DNA from: Hungatella sp. UBA3048
GTDB lineage: Bacteria; Bacillota; Clostridia; Lachnospirales; Lachnospiraceae
Reading direction: 5' to 3'
DNA length: 64,000 bases
Assembly: GCA_002367105.1 (NCBI GenBank)
Contig: DFCS01000029.1
Coordinates: 143,263-207,262 of the forward strand
A program made the translations under genes and the position numbers. This document shows positions 16,864 to 25,609 of this stretch, one piece after another. The notes below the pieces were generated by a model. That model was not told the origin of the DNA. It was given only the letters and a program-made list of their open reading frames with translations, and searched no databases. The stretch's first letter is position 1. Each line of letters opens with the position of its first letter.

Positions 16864-17382
16864 ATGAAAAATCCGGTTATTACGATTACAATGGATAACG
16901 GTGATGTGATGAAAGCAGAACTTTATCCGGAGATTGCACCAAACACAGTAAATAATTTTATCAGTTTGATTAAAAAAGGTTTTTATGACGGACTGATCTT
17001 CCACAGGGTTATCAATGGTTTTATGCTTCAGGGCGGATGTCCGGAAGGAAGCGGAATGGGAGGTCCTGGCTATTCCATTAAAGGAGAATTCAGCCAGAAC
17101 GGCGTAACCAATGCATTCAAGCATTCTGAGGGAGTGCTTTCCATGGCAAGAGCCATGAACCCCAATTCTGCCGGTTCCCAGTTTTTCATTATGCACAAGG
17201 CATCTCCTCATTTGGATGGCTCCTATGCTGCATTCGGTAAGATTACGGAAGGCATGGATATTGTAAACAAAATTGCTGATGTGAAAACCGATTATAATGA
17301 CCGCCCCATGAAAGAGCAGAAGATCCAGTCCATGACAGTGGAAACCTTTGGGGAAGAATATCCGGAACCGGAGACCTGCTAA
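16864..17382 (+). CDS. Peptidyl-prolyl cis-trans isomerase, cyclophilin type
   Basis: A 172-residue single-domain cyclophilin. Active-site motifs are present: IFHRVINGFMLQGG (catalytic Arg in FHR), then SMARAMNPNSAGSQFFI and LDGSYAAFGKI. It lacks a signal peptide, so it acts in the cytoplasm on proline bonds of client proteins. An in-frame ATG at 16822 would add 14 residues but lies within the repeat cassette; AAAGGG lies before ATG 16864. The next gene starts 4 bases after its stop, so the two are cotranscribed. Confidence 0.93.
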   Translation: MKNPVITITMDNGDVMKAELYPEIAPNTVNNFISLIKKGFYDGLIFHRVINGFMLQGGCPEGSGMGGPGYSIKGEFSQNGVTNAFKHSEGVLSMARAMNPNSAGSQFFIMHKASPHLDGSYAAFGKITEGMDIVNKIADVKTDYNDRPMKEQKIQSMTVETFGEEYPEPETC

Positions 17383-17386
17383 GGCG

Positions 17387-18136
17387 ATGATCTGGGATCG
17401 GGATATTATAGTAGAAGGAAAGACTTTCCAGGTTACCATATCCGATGATCATGAGGCCCTGCGTTCTGCTTTTGCGGAAGGCAGGGCCATTGTTGGTTTA
17501 TGGGACCGGGAACGAACGGACCAGAACCTTGCCCCTGCCTCCTATGTAGCAGAGAATCTTGATGACATTGATGATGCGTTTTTAGAGCGGGTCATCAGGA
17601 GAAGAGAGGGACTTCCGTGGAATATTGCTAAAACCCAGCGTTTGACGATCCGGGAATTCGTCTCCCAGGACTATGTCTCCATACCAGATGAGCCTGAGGC
17701 TGGGAAGTCGGGCTTCCTTTTTTCAACGGAAGAAATACTAAAGGATTACATCTGCCATCAATACGGCTTTTATGAGTACGGTATTTGGGCCGTAGTTGAC
17801 CATGACAAAGGGAAGCTTGTGGGAAAGGCGGGGATATCCAACTTTGAACTTACCGGGCAGGAAGAGTTTTTAAGGGCAATAAAAAAGAATGATACCCCGG
17901 TGGAACTGGGATATCACATATTTTCCCCATACAGGCAGCAGGGATATGGAAAGGAAGCCTGCAAGGCCATTCTTTCCTACGCTGCCCTGGCTGTTTCAGA
18001 AAAGATTTATGCAAGGATCGACGAACGGAACTTAGCGTCAATAAAGCTGGCTGAAGATCTGGGGTTCCGGCTTATTGCCCGAACACATAGCGGATCAGTT
18101 CCACGGCTGTGTCTGTATGAGTGGAATTGCTCATGA
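17387..18136 (+). CDS. GNAT-family acetyltransferase with N-terminal extension
   Basis: A 250-residue protein. Residues from about 80 carry a RimJ/RimL-like GNAT fold: LTIREF start, then VELGYHIFSPYRQQGYGKEAC (acetyl-CoA motif, one residue longer than quoted blocks in relatives) and the ASIKLAEDLGF helix. The first ~75 residues (DIIVEGKTFQVTISDDHEAL and onward) form an extra region that I do not recognise, possibly a short ligand-binding module. Start ATG 17387 is 4 bases after the cyclophilin stop. The 3' end runs 65 bases into the 3' end of the opposite gene. The substrate is unknown. Confidence 0.8.
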   Translation: MIWDRDIIVEGKTFQVTISDDHEALRSAFAEGRAIVGLWDRERTDQNLAPASYVAENLDDIDDAFLERVIRRREGLPWNIAKTQRLTIREFVSQDYVSIPDEPEAGKSGFLFSTEEILKDYICHQYGFYEYGIWAVVDHDKGKLVGKAGISNFELTGQEEFLRAIKKNDTPVELGYHIFSPYRQQGYGKEACKAILSYAALAVSEKIYARIDERNLASIKLAEDLGFRLIARTHSGSVPRLCLYEWNCS

Positions 18137-18773
18137 CGGTAAGAATCGGCTCATCGATGATAAGGCCGGTTTTATCGCAGAAATCCGTGCTTCCGATGAG
18201 AAGACCGCAGGCCATGTTTTCGCCGGTTTCCTGATTGGTTACAAAATAGAGGTGCTCCTTTACCTTGTCGTAAACGTCTGCAGGGAGGATTTCCTTTAAG
18301 TCAACAAATCCGCCCATTTCACCGAAGTGATCTATGGTTTCCGGTTTTCCGATCATAACATCCAGACTCTTGCTGGATATCATAGCTGTGATTTTGGCTA
18401 GCTGGGCATAGGTAAATTCATTCATGGAGGATTCGTCAAAGGTCGGGGACATGGAGTAGTCCACCTCGATCTTTGCATTTTCATTAAGGTCAATGTACTG
18501 ACGGAAGCCCTGGTTAAAGTAATCATCAACAGAATCGGTTTCACCGGCGGGGCTGCTGTTAAAAATGACGCAGGAAAGAGCAGTTTCAAACCGGTTGTTA
18601 TATATGGCTGAACCGATGGAAGAGATAAAAATCACGGACACAACAGCTATGATGATGGGGATCTTGTAATATTCCCAGATGTACCAGAGCCTGTCTTTCA
18701 CACTCATATTTTTCAGCTTGTCCCGTTCCTCCCGCATGGAGTCTTTAAGGGTTTTGTCTTCGTATGGGGTCAT
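18072..18773 (-). CDS. Single-pass membrane protein, unknown function
   Basis: A 233-residue protein with a charged cytoplasmic N-terminus (about residues 1-35), one membrane helix (IPIIIAVVSVIFISSIGSAI, about 38-57) and a ~175-residue outer domain. The outer domain includes SLDVMIGKPETIDHFGEMGG and EILPADVYDKV, loosely reminiscent of a solute-binding lobe. AGAGG precedes the ATG. I do not recognise a named family. It is divergent from the YesL-like gene, which is often found near carbohydrate transport genes. Its last 65 bases overlap the acetyltransferase gene tail to tail. Confidence 0.75.
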   Translation of the reverse strand: MTPYEDKTLKDSMREERDKLKNMSVKDRLWYIWEYYKIPIIIAVVSVIFISSIGSAIYNNRFETALSCVIFNSSPAGETDSVDDYFNQGFRQYIDLNENAKIEVDYSMSPTFDESSMNEFTYAQLAKITAMISSKSLDVMIGKPETIDHFGEMGGFVDLKEILPADVYDKVKEHLYFVTNQETGENMACGLLIGSTDFCDKTGLIIDEPILTVMSNSTHTDTAVELIRYVFGQ

Positions 18774-18880
18774 TTTTATGCCTCTTTCTTTATTATTAAA
18801 GGTACTTTTTTAATTATATCACACAACCATGGATTTTCATTAAAATAAAAATAAAATTTTGGTGAAATAAGAAAGAATGT

Positions 18881-18909
18881 TTGCTTTTTAAGGGTAAATC
18901 CTATATAAT
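18881..18909 (+). promoter_or_regulatory. Promoter of the YesL-like gene
   Basis: TTGCTT (-35) and TATAAT (-10) are separated by exactly 17 bases; the start codon is 36 bases downstream of the -10 box. Confidence 0.75.
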
Positions 18910-18944
18910 ATCTTTTAATGCCACTATGAAAAGGGGAAGAACGT

Positions 18945-19730
18945 ATGTTTTCTGGTTTTTTTAATTATGATAACCCGGTATGGCGGTTTATCGGTAAATT
19001 TGGAGATCTGATAATTTTAAATATCTTATGGCTGATATGCAGCATTCCTATTTTTACCATAGGAGCTTCTACCACAGCCGTATATTATGTAACCTTAAAG
19101 CTTGCAAGAGATGATGACGGCTATACCATCCGTTCTTTTTTTAAGTCATTTAAAGAAAACTTTAAGCAGTCCACGATCATCTGGCTTATCCTTCTGGTTG
19201 TAGGATTGATCCTTGGGGTTGACTTGTACTTCTTTACCAGATTGTTTACAGGATCCGGGTCCTTTCGGACAGTGATGCTTACCGTGTTCCTGGCAATGGT
19301 TCTGATTTATGCGGCTGTTTTAACGTATATTTTCCCACTTCAGGCCAGATTTTTCAATACGGTAAAGCGTACCTTTTTCAACGCCTTTTTTATGTCTCTG
19401 CGCCATTTATTCCGCACCATTGGTATGATTGCCATTGACGGGGCTTTGTTTGCGGCTGCATTCCTGCTTATGGTACCTCCGATGCTGATGATATTCATGC
19501 TGTTTGGCTTTCCGCTGCTGGCTTTTATTAACTCCTATATCCTGGCTCCCGTGTTTAATCAGTATATTCCAAAAGAGGAAGAGGAGAAAGGGGACGAGCT
19601 TAAGCCGCTGTTTGCAGATGAGGAAGAGCCTGTAAGCAGCATTCTGATGGCAAAAGGGGACGAGCATCAGGAAGAGATGCCTGAGAACGAAGAGATAGAA
19701 ATGAAAGAAACACAAGACCGGCAGGAATAA
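18945..19730 (+). CDS. YesL-family membrane protein (DUF624)
   Basis: A 261-residue membrane protein with about five hydrophobic segments and the DUF624 opening MFSGFFNYDNPVWRFIGKFG followed by LNILWLICSIPIFTIGAST. The C-terminal ~60 residues are a charged Glu-rich cytoplasmic tail. Bacillus YesL lies in the rhamnogalacturonan operon and the family is common beside sugar transporters, but its biochemical role is not known. It has its own promoter and terminator. Confidence 0.85.
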   Translation: MFSGFFNYDNPVWRFIGKFGDLIILNILWLICSIPIFTIGASTTAVYYVTLKLARDDDGYTIRSFFKSFKENFKQSTIIWLILLVVGLILGVDLYFFTRLFTGSGSFRTVMLTVFLAMVLIYAAVLTYIFPLQARFFNTVKRTFFNAFFMSLRHLFRTIGMIAIDGALFAAAFLLMVPPMLMIFMLFGFPLLAFINSYILAPVFNQYIPKEEEEKGDELKPLFADEEEPVSSILMAKGDEHQEEMPENEEIEMKETQDRQE

Positions 19731-19741
19731 TTCCTGCTGGC

Positions 19742-19783
19742 AGCCGGACAGGGATCCCCGTTATCCCTTCCGGCTTTTTTTTG
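19742..19783 (+). terminator. Terminator after the YesL-like gene
   Basis: AGCCGGACAGGGAT pairs with ATCCCTTCCGGCT and is followed by T8. A second hairpin (CCGGCAGGAA/TTCCTGCTGG) overlaps the end of the gene. Confidence 0.85.
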
Positions 19784-19892
19784 TATATCAGCTTGGACGC
19801 TTTTATGTGGAGTTCATACTATGGACACCATATGGACACAAAAAAACGGTATACTTAATAATTGTGACAAGGAAATGCCTGGGAGGTGGAAT

Positions 19893-20471
19893 ATGACTGA
19901 AGAAGAGTATCTCTGTTTTATCCAGCCCTATGAAGATGCGCTTAAAAACATTCGTGTGAGAGTGGATGTTCTGAATAATGATTACAGGAGAAAAAACCAG
20001 AATTACCCCATCCATCATATCCAGTACAGAATTAAGCAAAAGGAAAGCATTGAAAACAAGCTGGATAAGAACGGATATGAGGCCAGCGCGGATTCGGCCA
20101 GAAACTATCTGACGGATGTTGCCGGTATCCGGGTCATCTGCTATTTCATCACGGATATCTATGCTATTGTCAGCCTGTTAAAGAAGCAGTCGGATATTGT
20201 GATCATAAAGGAAAGTGATTATATTGACAATCCAAAGCCCAATGGCTATAGAAGCTTCCACATTGTTTTTGGAGTTCCAGTCTATCACACCGATGGTATG
20301 GAATATTACCCGGTAGAAATACAGCTGCGCACCATGTCCATGGACTTATGGGCCAGTATGGAGCACCGGATCTGCTATAAGGGGGAAGAAAGGGAACAGG
20401 CAGCAGAGGAATTTAAAAAGTATGCCATTGCCTTAAGGCAGATGGAGGATGAGATGGAGGAATTTCTCTGA
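19893..20471 (+). CDS. Small alarmone synthetase (RelA/SpoT-domain, RelQ/YjbM type)
   Basis: A 192-residue stand-alone (p)ppGpp synthetase. The RelA_SpoT synthetase motifs are present: DVAGIRVICYFITDIY, then DNPKPNGYRSFHIVF and VEIQLRTMSMDLWASMEH. There is no HD hydrolase and no TGS/ACT domain, and the length fits RelQ/YjbM (about 210). It transfers pyrophosphate from ATP to GDP or GTP to make (p)ppGpp, adjusting growth under stress. GGGAGGTGG lies before ATG 19893, preferred over an in-frame ATG at 19821. It is monocistronic. Confidence 0.9.
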   Translation: MTEEEYLCFIQPYEDALKNIRVRVDVLNNDYRRKNQNYPIHHIQYRIKQKESIENKLDKNGYEASADSARNYLTDVAGIRVICYFITDIYAIVSLLKKQSDIVIIKESDYIDNPKPNGYRSFHIVFGVPVYHTDGMEYYPVEIQLRTMSMDLWASMEHRICYKGEEREQAAEEFKKYAIALRQMEDEMEEFL

Positions 20472-20485
20472 AGTGAAAATAAGAG

Positions 20486-20540
20486 AAGGCATGTTCCAGA
20501 GCTATGAGTTTTCATGCATAGCTTTGGAACATGCCTTTTT
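20486..20540 (+). terminator. Bidirectional terminator between the alarmone synthetase and rbsR genes
   Basis: AAGGCATGTTCCAGAGCTATG pairs, with one bulge, with CATAGCTTTGGAACATGCCTT, followed by TTT. It lies between two convergent genes and may serve both. Confidence 0.85.
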
Positions 20541-20561
20541 ATTATATACGGTATGACTGTC

Positions 20562-21563
20562 TCAATGAATGACCAGTGTAGGCATTAAACATATTTCTTT
20601 TTGCTTTGTCTCTTTTTTCTTGTCCTGTATGGCCGCTTCTTTCATGATGTTCCAGGCATTTATTCCAAGCTCTTCCACGTCCTGGTTCACGCTTGATATT
20701 TCAATTCCGAATAAATAATCAGACAGCAGATTGTCATAGCTTACTATGGCATAATCTTCGGGTATATGGATACCCTGCTCCGAAAAGTATCTTAAAATCC
20801 CCAGGGTCATCATGTCATTGCATACAAATATGGCGGTGCAGTCCGTGTCAAGGACTTGCTTAGCGGCTTCATACCCGCCTTCTATGCGGTAGTTTGCAGG
20901 TATGATATGCTCTTTCGGCACCTTGATTCCATATTCCCTCATTGCATTCCGGTATCCGTGTATACGGGAAAGGGAGTTGTTGGAAATGAAAGTATTGCAG
21001 ATACAGGCAATCTTTCTGTGGCCTTTCTCCAGAAGATACTTCGTTGCAATATAAGAACCTTCAACATTATCAAAATATATTTTATTACATGAAAATGAGT
21101 CAAATATGCGGTCAACCATTACAAATGGAAGATTAAGCTGTGATAATTTCTGTTCGATAATATCCTGATGAAGATAGGATTCATTGGAAATTACCACAAA
21201 TATTCCGTCGATTCCTTTAGCTGCCAGAAGGTCAATTAAAATCATGTCTCCTTCAAATGTATCGTTGGAATTGACGATGATCAATGAATATCCTTCCGCT
21301 CTGAGCTGCAATTCTAAAGTTTTTGATAATTTGGAAAAGAAAGGGTTTTCTATATCAGGGATCAGAAGCCCGAACGTATTGTTTTTTCTGGTTACCAGAC
21401 TGCGTGCAGCCGCATTTGGGATATATTGGTTATCATAAGCAATCTGCAGGATAAGATTTTTCTTATTTTCAGAAATTCTATTTGGTCTGTTGTTTAGAAC
21501 CAGGGATACACTGCTTGGAGAAACTCCCGCTAATCTGGCTATTTCTTTTATTGTTATAGACAT
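20562..21563 (-). CDS. rbsR: LacI-family repressor of the ribose operon
   Basis: A 333-residue LacI/GalR protein. The first ~50 residues are the DNA-binding headpiece (ITIKEIARLAGVSPSSVSLV, then LNNRP); the rest is the periplasmic-binding-protein-like sensor domain (FGLLIPDIENPFFSKL). The frame is open upstream to 21728, but the headpiece begins at ATG 21563, preceded by AGAGG. It is divergent from rbsK-D-A-C-B, and two palindromic sites lie in the shared region. Repression relieved by ribose or a ribose-derived signal is inferred from context. Confidence 0.88.
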   Translation of the reverse strand: MSITIKEIARLAGVSPSSVSLVLNNRPNRISENKKNLILQIAYDNQYIPNAAARSLVTRKNNTFGLLIPDIENPFFSKLSKTLELQLRAEGYSLIIVNSNDTFEGDMILIDLLAAKGIDGIFVVISNESYLHQDIIEQKLSQLNLPFVMVDRIFDSFSCNKIYFDNVEGSYIATKYLLEKGHRKIACICNTFISNNSLSRIHGYRNAMREYGIKVPKEHIIPANYRIEGGYEAAKQVLDTDCTAIFVCNDMMTLGILRYFSEQGIHIPEDYAIVSYDNLLSDYLFGIEISSVNQDVEELGINAWNIMKEAAIQDKKKETKQKEICLMPTLVIH

Positions 21564-21630
21564 AGTATTTGACCTCTGGTGTTTGATATGAACAATAATA
21601 CCGTATTTTGCATAAAAAAGCAACTTATAA

Positions 21631-21648
21631 TGATAAAACGATTTATCA
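21631..21648. promoter_or_regulatory. Operator 1, near-palindromic LacI-type site
   Basis: TGATAAAACGATTTATCA carries the same TGATAAA/TTTATCA half-sites around a central CG as operator 2. It lies nearer rbsR, so it may mediate autoregulation or looping. Confidence 0.65.
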
Positions 21649-21663
21649 ATATTATATTTTATC

Positions 21664-21692
21664 TTGACATGAATATAAAACAATGATAATAT
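21664..21692 (+). promoter_or_regulatory. Promoter of the rbs operon
   Basis: Perfect TTGACA, 17-base spacer and TAATAT. Transcription should begin near 21699, just before operator 2, so repressor binding there would block initiation or clearance. Confidence 0.85.
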
Positions 21693-21704
21693 GAACTTAA
21701 AGAA

Positions 21705-21724
21705 TTGATAAAACGTTTTATCAA
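21705..21724. promoter_or_regulatory. Operator 2, perfect 20-bp palindrome
   Basis: TTGATAAAACGTTTTATCAA is a perfect palindrome with central CG, the hallmark of LacI-family sites, placed immediately after the predicted start of transcription. Confidence 0.85.
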
Positions 21725-21786
21725 CCATAGATTCCGTATTTCAAACAAAACTAGACAATTTTAGATTTCGGAAAGGTGAGGCAGAA

Positions 21787-22725
21787 ATGAGAATCGGAGT
21801 TGTAGGCAGCATCAATATGGATATGACTGTTACAGCACAGCGGATACCGGGAAAAGGGGAAACGATTACAGGCGATGCCATTTCCTATATCCCGGGAGGA
21901 AAAGGAGCTAATCAGGCAGTTGCGGCCGCGAGATTAGGTGCGGATGTAACGATGTTTGGCTGTGTGGGAAGTGATGACCATGGAAAAGTTCTGATTGAGA
22001 ACCTGAAAAATGAAGGTATTCATACAGAATATATAGAAGTACGTGAAAATCAGGTGACAGGGCTGGCTGTGATAACGGTAGCGGAAAGCGATAACTGTAT
22101 TATCGTTTTAGCTGGAGCAAATAATACGGTAGACATTGCGTACATTGACGGCATCAAAGAAAAGTTATTAACCTGCGACATTGTATTGCTGCAGCAGGAG
22201 ATTTTACAGGAAACCGTGGAATATGTCATTGGCTTATGTGCGAATCATGGAGTAAAGGTCATATTAAACCCGGCACCGGCCAGAGAGATAAAAAGAGAAC
22301 TGGTAGAACTGGTGGATTATATTACACCAAATGAACATGAAGCCAGGATCATATTTGGAGATGTGGCTGATACTAAGTCTTTATTAAGGCAATATCCGGA
22401 AAAACTCATTATTACCCAAGGGGAAAAAGGAGTCATTTACCTCAATCATGAAAAAGAAGCAGTGACTTTGCCGGCAAGAACATCTGATGTAGTTGATACT
22501 ACGGGAGCAGGGGATACATTTAACGGCGCATTTGCCGTAGCACTTGGATTGTACGATAACATGGAAAAGGCACTGGCGTTTGCAGTCCTGGCCTCCGGTT
22601 TGTCGGTAGAGCGTTTTGGTGCCCAAGGCGGTATGCCGAAGCTTAAAGATGTGATCAGAGAGCTGGAGGGCCGGTCTGACGGTTGTAATGCAGGTGATAG
22701 TTATGGGATTGGAGGAAAACCATGA
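21787..22725 (+). CDS. rbsK: Ribokinase
   Basis: A 312-residue PfkB-family sugar kinase that phosphorylates ribose to ribose 5-phosphate with ATP. It shows the N-terminal NMDMTVTAQRIPGKGET, the GGKGANQAVAAARLG sugar-binding motif, and the C-terminal DTTGAGDTFNGAFAVAL with catalytic Asp and anion hole. AAAGGTGAGG precedes the ATG. It is first in the operon and overlaps rbsD by 4 bases. Having rbsK first rather than last (as in E. coli) is usual for some Firmicutes. Confidence 0.95.
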   Translation: MRIGVVGSINMDMTVTAQRIPGKGETITGDAISYIPGGKGANQAVAAARLGADVTMFGCVGSDDHGKVLIENLKNEGIHTEYIEVRENQVTGLAVITVAESDNCIIVLAGANNTVDIAYIDGIKEKLLTCDIVLLQQEILQETVEYVIGLCANHGVKVILNPAPAREIKRELVELVDYITPNEHEARIIFGDVADTKSLLRQYPEKLIITQGEKGVIYLNHEKEAVTLPARTSDVVDTTGAGDTFNGAFAVALGLYDNMEKALAFAVLASGLSVERFGAQGGMPKLKDVIRELEGRSDGCNAGDSYGIGGKP

Positions 22726-23141
22726 AGAGATATGGAATTTTAAACAGCAGTATTTCAAGCGTCCTTTCTTCCATGGGGCATACGAATTCGATTTGCATCG
22801 GAGATTGCGGACTGCCTATACCAGATGAGACAAAACGGATTGATTTAGCTTTGCGTTTTAATATTCCTTCATTCCTGGAAACGTTAGATGCGGTTACTGA
22901 TGATATGGCAGTAGAATCTTACATTTTGGCGGAGGAAATGAAAGATCATAATCCGGTAATGTTGGAAAACATACGAGGCATGATGAAAAAAAAGTTTCCG
23001 GATGCAGTGGAATGCTTTACATCCCATGAAAATCTGAAAGAACAGACAAAAACGTGTAAGGCAGTCATAAGAACCGGTGAAATAACTGCGTTTGCAAACA
23101 TTATATTGGTGTCAGCCTGCATTTTTGCAGCCCAGGGTTAA
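22722..23141 (+). CDS. rbsD: D-ribose pyranase
   Basis: A 139-residue RbsD/FucU-family mutarotase that interconverts pyranose and furanose forms of ribose, supplying the form used by ribokinase. The catalytic His is in SSMGHTNSICIGD near residue 19, and the conserved GLPIP follows. The start overlaps the rbsK stop (ATGA), indicating coupled translation. Confidence 0.94.
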   Translation: MKRYGILNSSISSVLSSMGHTNSICIGDCGLPIPDETKRIDLALRFNIPSFLETLDAVTDDMAVESYILAEEMKDHNPVMLENIRGMMKKKFPDAVECFTSHENLKEQTKTCKAVIRTGEITAFANIILVSACIFAAQG

Positions 23142-23158
23142 GGGCAGGGAGAAGAGCG

Positions 23159-24646
23159 ATGCAAATTGAGATGAAAGGAATCTGTAAATCGTTTAGTGAT
23201 CATGCTGTACTGACTGATGCCGGTTTCAGCCTGGAAAGCGGCGAGGTCCATGCACTGATGGGGGAAAACGGGGCTGGAAAATCCACTCTCATGAAGATAC
23301 TGACAGGTATCTATGAGAAAGATTCCGGAACGGTTTTGATTGATGGAGAAGAAGTTGTATATAAAACGCCGAAAGAAGCGGAAAATGCAGGAATTATCCT
23401 GATCCATCAGGAACTGAATGTGCTTTTTGACCTGACAGTAGAAGAAAATCTCTTCCTGGGTAAGGAAATAGCGACTCGCGGAGGAATCTGCAATAAAAAG
23501 GAAATGCAAAAACAGTCAGAAGCTATTCTGGATAAATTAGGGGTTAAAATACCTGTGAAGAAAAGGATGGCAGAGCTGGCGGTAGGGCAGCAGCAGATGA
23601 TAGAAATCTGCAGGGCGCTTATGAGCGAGGCAAAGGTGATCATCATGGATGAGCCCACGGCCGCCCTTACGGCCAGTGAAACGGAAATTCTTTTTAAAGT
23701 AATAAAAAAATTGCAGAAAGACGGAGTTTCCATCATTTATATTTCCCATCGCATGGAGGAGATATTTGAGCTGTGTGACAGGATTACAGTCTTAAGAGAC
23801 GGGCAGTATGTGGGAACAAAAGAAACAAAAGATACCAATGAAAAAGATATCGTAAAAATGATGATTGGGCGTGAGATTGGGGAACGGTATCCGGAAAGAA
23901 AGAGTTCTGTCGGAAAAGAAATATTAAGGGTATCGGGTCTTACAAAACATGGAATATATGAAAATGTAAGTTTTTCAGTAAGAGAGGGCGAAGTGCTTGG
24001 TGTGTCCGGCCTCATGGGAGCAGGGCGCACGGAAATCATGAGGTCTATATTTGGTAATATGCATCATGATGAAGGCGACATCTTTATTGATGGCACAAAA
24101 TGTACCATAGACAATCCGGCAGCAGCCATAAAATATGGAATCGGCTTTATTACGGAAGACAGAAAAACCGAGGGTCTTATGCTGGAAGACAGCATAAAAA
24201 ACAATATTTCCCTGACAAATCTGGCCTCCATATCTGACCGGTATCATGTAATCAATAAAGGAAAAGAAAAAAGTTTAGCCGCAAATGCAATCAATGAACT
24301 GAAAATACGCTGTTTCCATCAGGCTCAGGAATGTGGAAAGTTAAGCGGTGGAAACCAGCAGAAGGTCGTGTTTGCCAAATGGGTATATACCAATCCCAGA
24401 ATATTAATCCTTGATGAGCCGACAAGGGGAGTTGATGTAGGCGCAAAGAAAGAGATCTATAACATTATTAATGAACTGGCAGCAAAGGGAGTGGCAATCA
24501 TTATGGTTTCTTCCGAACTTCCGGAAATTCTGGGAATGAGCGACCGGATTATGATAATCAGGGAAGGCACAGTCCGCGGTATTCTCAATAAGGAAGAAGC
24601 GAATCAGGAAAAAATCATGACTCTTGCAACAGGAGGGAAACTGTGA
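23159..24646 (+). CDS. rbsA: Ribose ABC transporter ATPase (double domain)
   Basis: A 495-residue fusion of two ABC domains. Domain one has Walker A GENGAGKST, signature LAVGQQQMIEICRAL and Walker B VIIMDEPTAAL. Domain two has a degenerate P-loop (GLMGAGRTE), signature LSGGNQQKVVFAKW and Walker B ILILDEPTRGVDVG. This asymmetry is normal for RbsA and MglA. It energises ribose uptake through RbsC and RbsB. GGGAGAAGAG lies before the ATG; the 3' end overlaps the rbsC start by one base. Confidence 0.95.
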   Translation: MQIEMKGICKSFSDHAVLTDAGFSLESGEVHALMGENGAGKSTLMKILTGIYEKDSGTVLIDGEEVVYKTPKEAENAGIILIHQELNVLFDLTVEENLFLGKEIATRGGICNKKEMQKQSEAILDKLGVKIPVKKRMAELAVGQQQMIEICRALMSEAKVIIMDEPTAALTASETEILFKVIKKLQKDGVSIIYISHRMEEIFELCDRITVLRDGQYVGTKETKDTNEKDIVKMMIGREIGERYPERKSSVGKEILRVSGLTKHGIYENVSFSVREGEVLGVSGLMGAGRTEIMRSIFGNMHHDEGDIFIDGTKCTIDNPAAAIKYGIGFITEDRKTEGLMLEDSIKNNISLTNLASISDRYHVINKGKEKSLAANAINELKIRCFHQAQECGKLSGGNQQKVVFAKWVYTNPRILILDEPTRGVDVGAKKEIYNIINELAAKGVAIIMVSSELPEILGMSDRIMIIREGTVRGILNKEEANQEKIMTLATGGKL

Positions 24647-25587
24647 TGAAAGAAAAGAAACAGAAATGGTTCAATTATCTGGGAGATTATGGCGCGCTGA
24701 TTTCTCTGGTTCTTATTGTGGCACTGATCAGTATCATAAGTCCGGAATTTCGTACGTCCGGCAATTTTCTCTCACTTTTAAGACAGTCTTCCATAAATGG
24801 CTTTATTGCTTTTGGTATGACCTTTGTCATACTTACAGGTGCCATAGATTTATCAGTTGGTTCCGTTCTGGCGTTATCCACTGCACTTTGTGCGGGAATG
24901 ATAACGATAGGAGTGCCGGCAGGAGCTGCCATGCTGGCTTCTCTGCTGATCGGAGCGTTTCTTGGGCTTATCAGCGGTATGCTGGTGACCAGAGGAAGAT
25001 TACAGCCGTTTATAGCTACGCTGATAACAATGACCGCTTACCGGGGGCTGACAATGATTTACACCAATGGAAAGCCCATATCCAGGCTGGGTGAGAGCAT
25101 GCTTTTAAAATCAATTGGAAAAGGCGATGTTTTTGGAATTCCGGTACCGGTTATATTATTGATACTTATGTTCGCATTTTTCTGGTTCCTGCTTACAAAA
25201 ACCACATTTGGCCGCCATATCTATGCAACCGGAAGTAACTGGAAGGCAGCCGAACTGGCTGGCGTCAACATACGAAAGACAAAGATTATAGCTTATGTCA
25301 TATCCGGCGTCATGGCCGCATTGTCAGGTCTTATTCTTTTATCCCGTCTTAATTCAGCTCAGCCTACGCTGGGTTCCGGTTATGAACTGGATGCCATTGC
25401 TTCTGTGGCTCTTGGCGGAACCAGTATGAGCGGTGGCCGGGGTAAGATATACGGCACATTTATCGGTGTACTCATAATAGCAGTATTAAACAACAGTCTT
25501 AACATACTTGGCGTATCCTCGTATTATCAGGATGTGATCAAAGGATTGGTGATTCTGACAGCCGTTCTGTCAGACAGAAAACGGTAA
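24646..25587 (+). CDS. rbsC: Ribose ABC transporter permease
   Basis: A 313-residue membrane protein of the RbsC/MglC class with about nine hydrophobic segments. The conserved block TGAIDLSVGSVLALSTAL and the C-terminal ALGGTSMSGGRGKIYGT are present. A GTG at 24643 is also in frame, but AGGAGGG has 8-base spacing to ATG 24646, whose A is also the last base of the rbsA stop, a typical coupled junction. Confidence 0.94.
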   Translation: MKEKKQKWFNYLGDYGALISLVLIVALISIISPEFRTSGNFLSLLRQSSINGFIAFGMTFVILTGAIDLSVGSVLALSTALCAGMITIGVPAGAAMLASLLIGAFLGLISGMLVTRGRLQPFIATLITMTAYRGLTMIYTNGKPISRLGESMLLKSIGKGDVFGIPVPVILLILMFAFFWFLLTKTTFGRHIYATGSNWKAAELAGVNIRKTKIIAYVISGVMAALSGLILLSRLNSAQPTLGSGYELDAIASVALGGTSMSGGRGKIYGTFIGVLIIAVLNNSLNILGVSSYYQDVIKGLVILTAVLSDRKR

Positions 25588-25609
25588 AAATAAAAGGAGG
25601 GTATATAAA

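Noticed and set aside
24624..25094. 156-codon frame overlapping the start of rbsC
   Set aside because: It is out of frame with rbsC, lacks a family match and overlaps a fully conserved permease.
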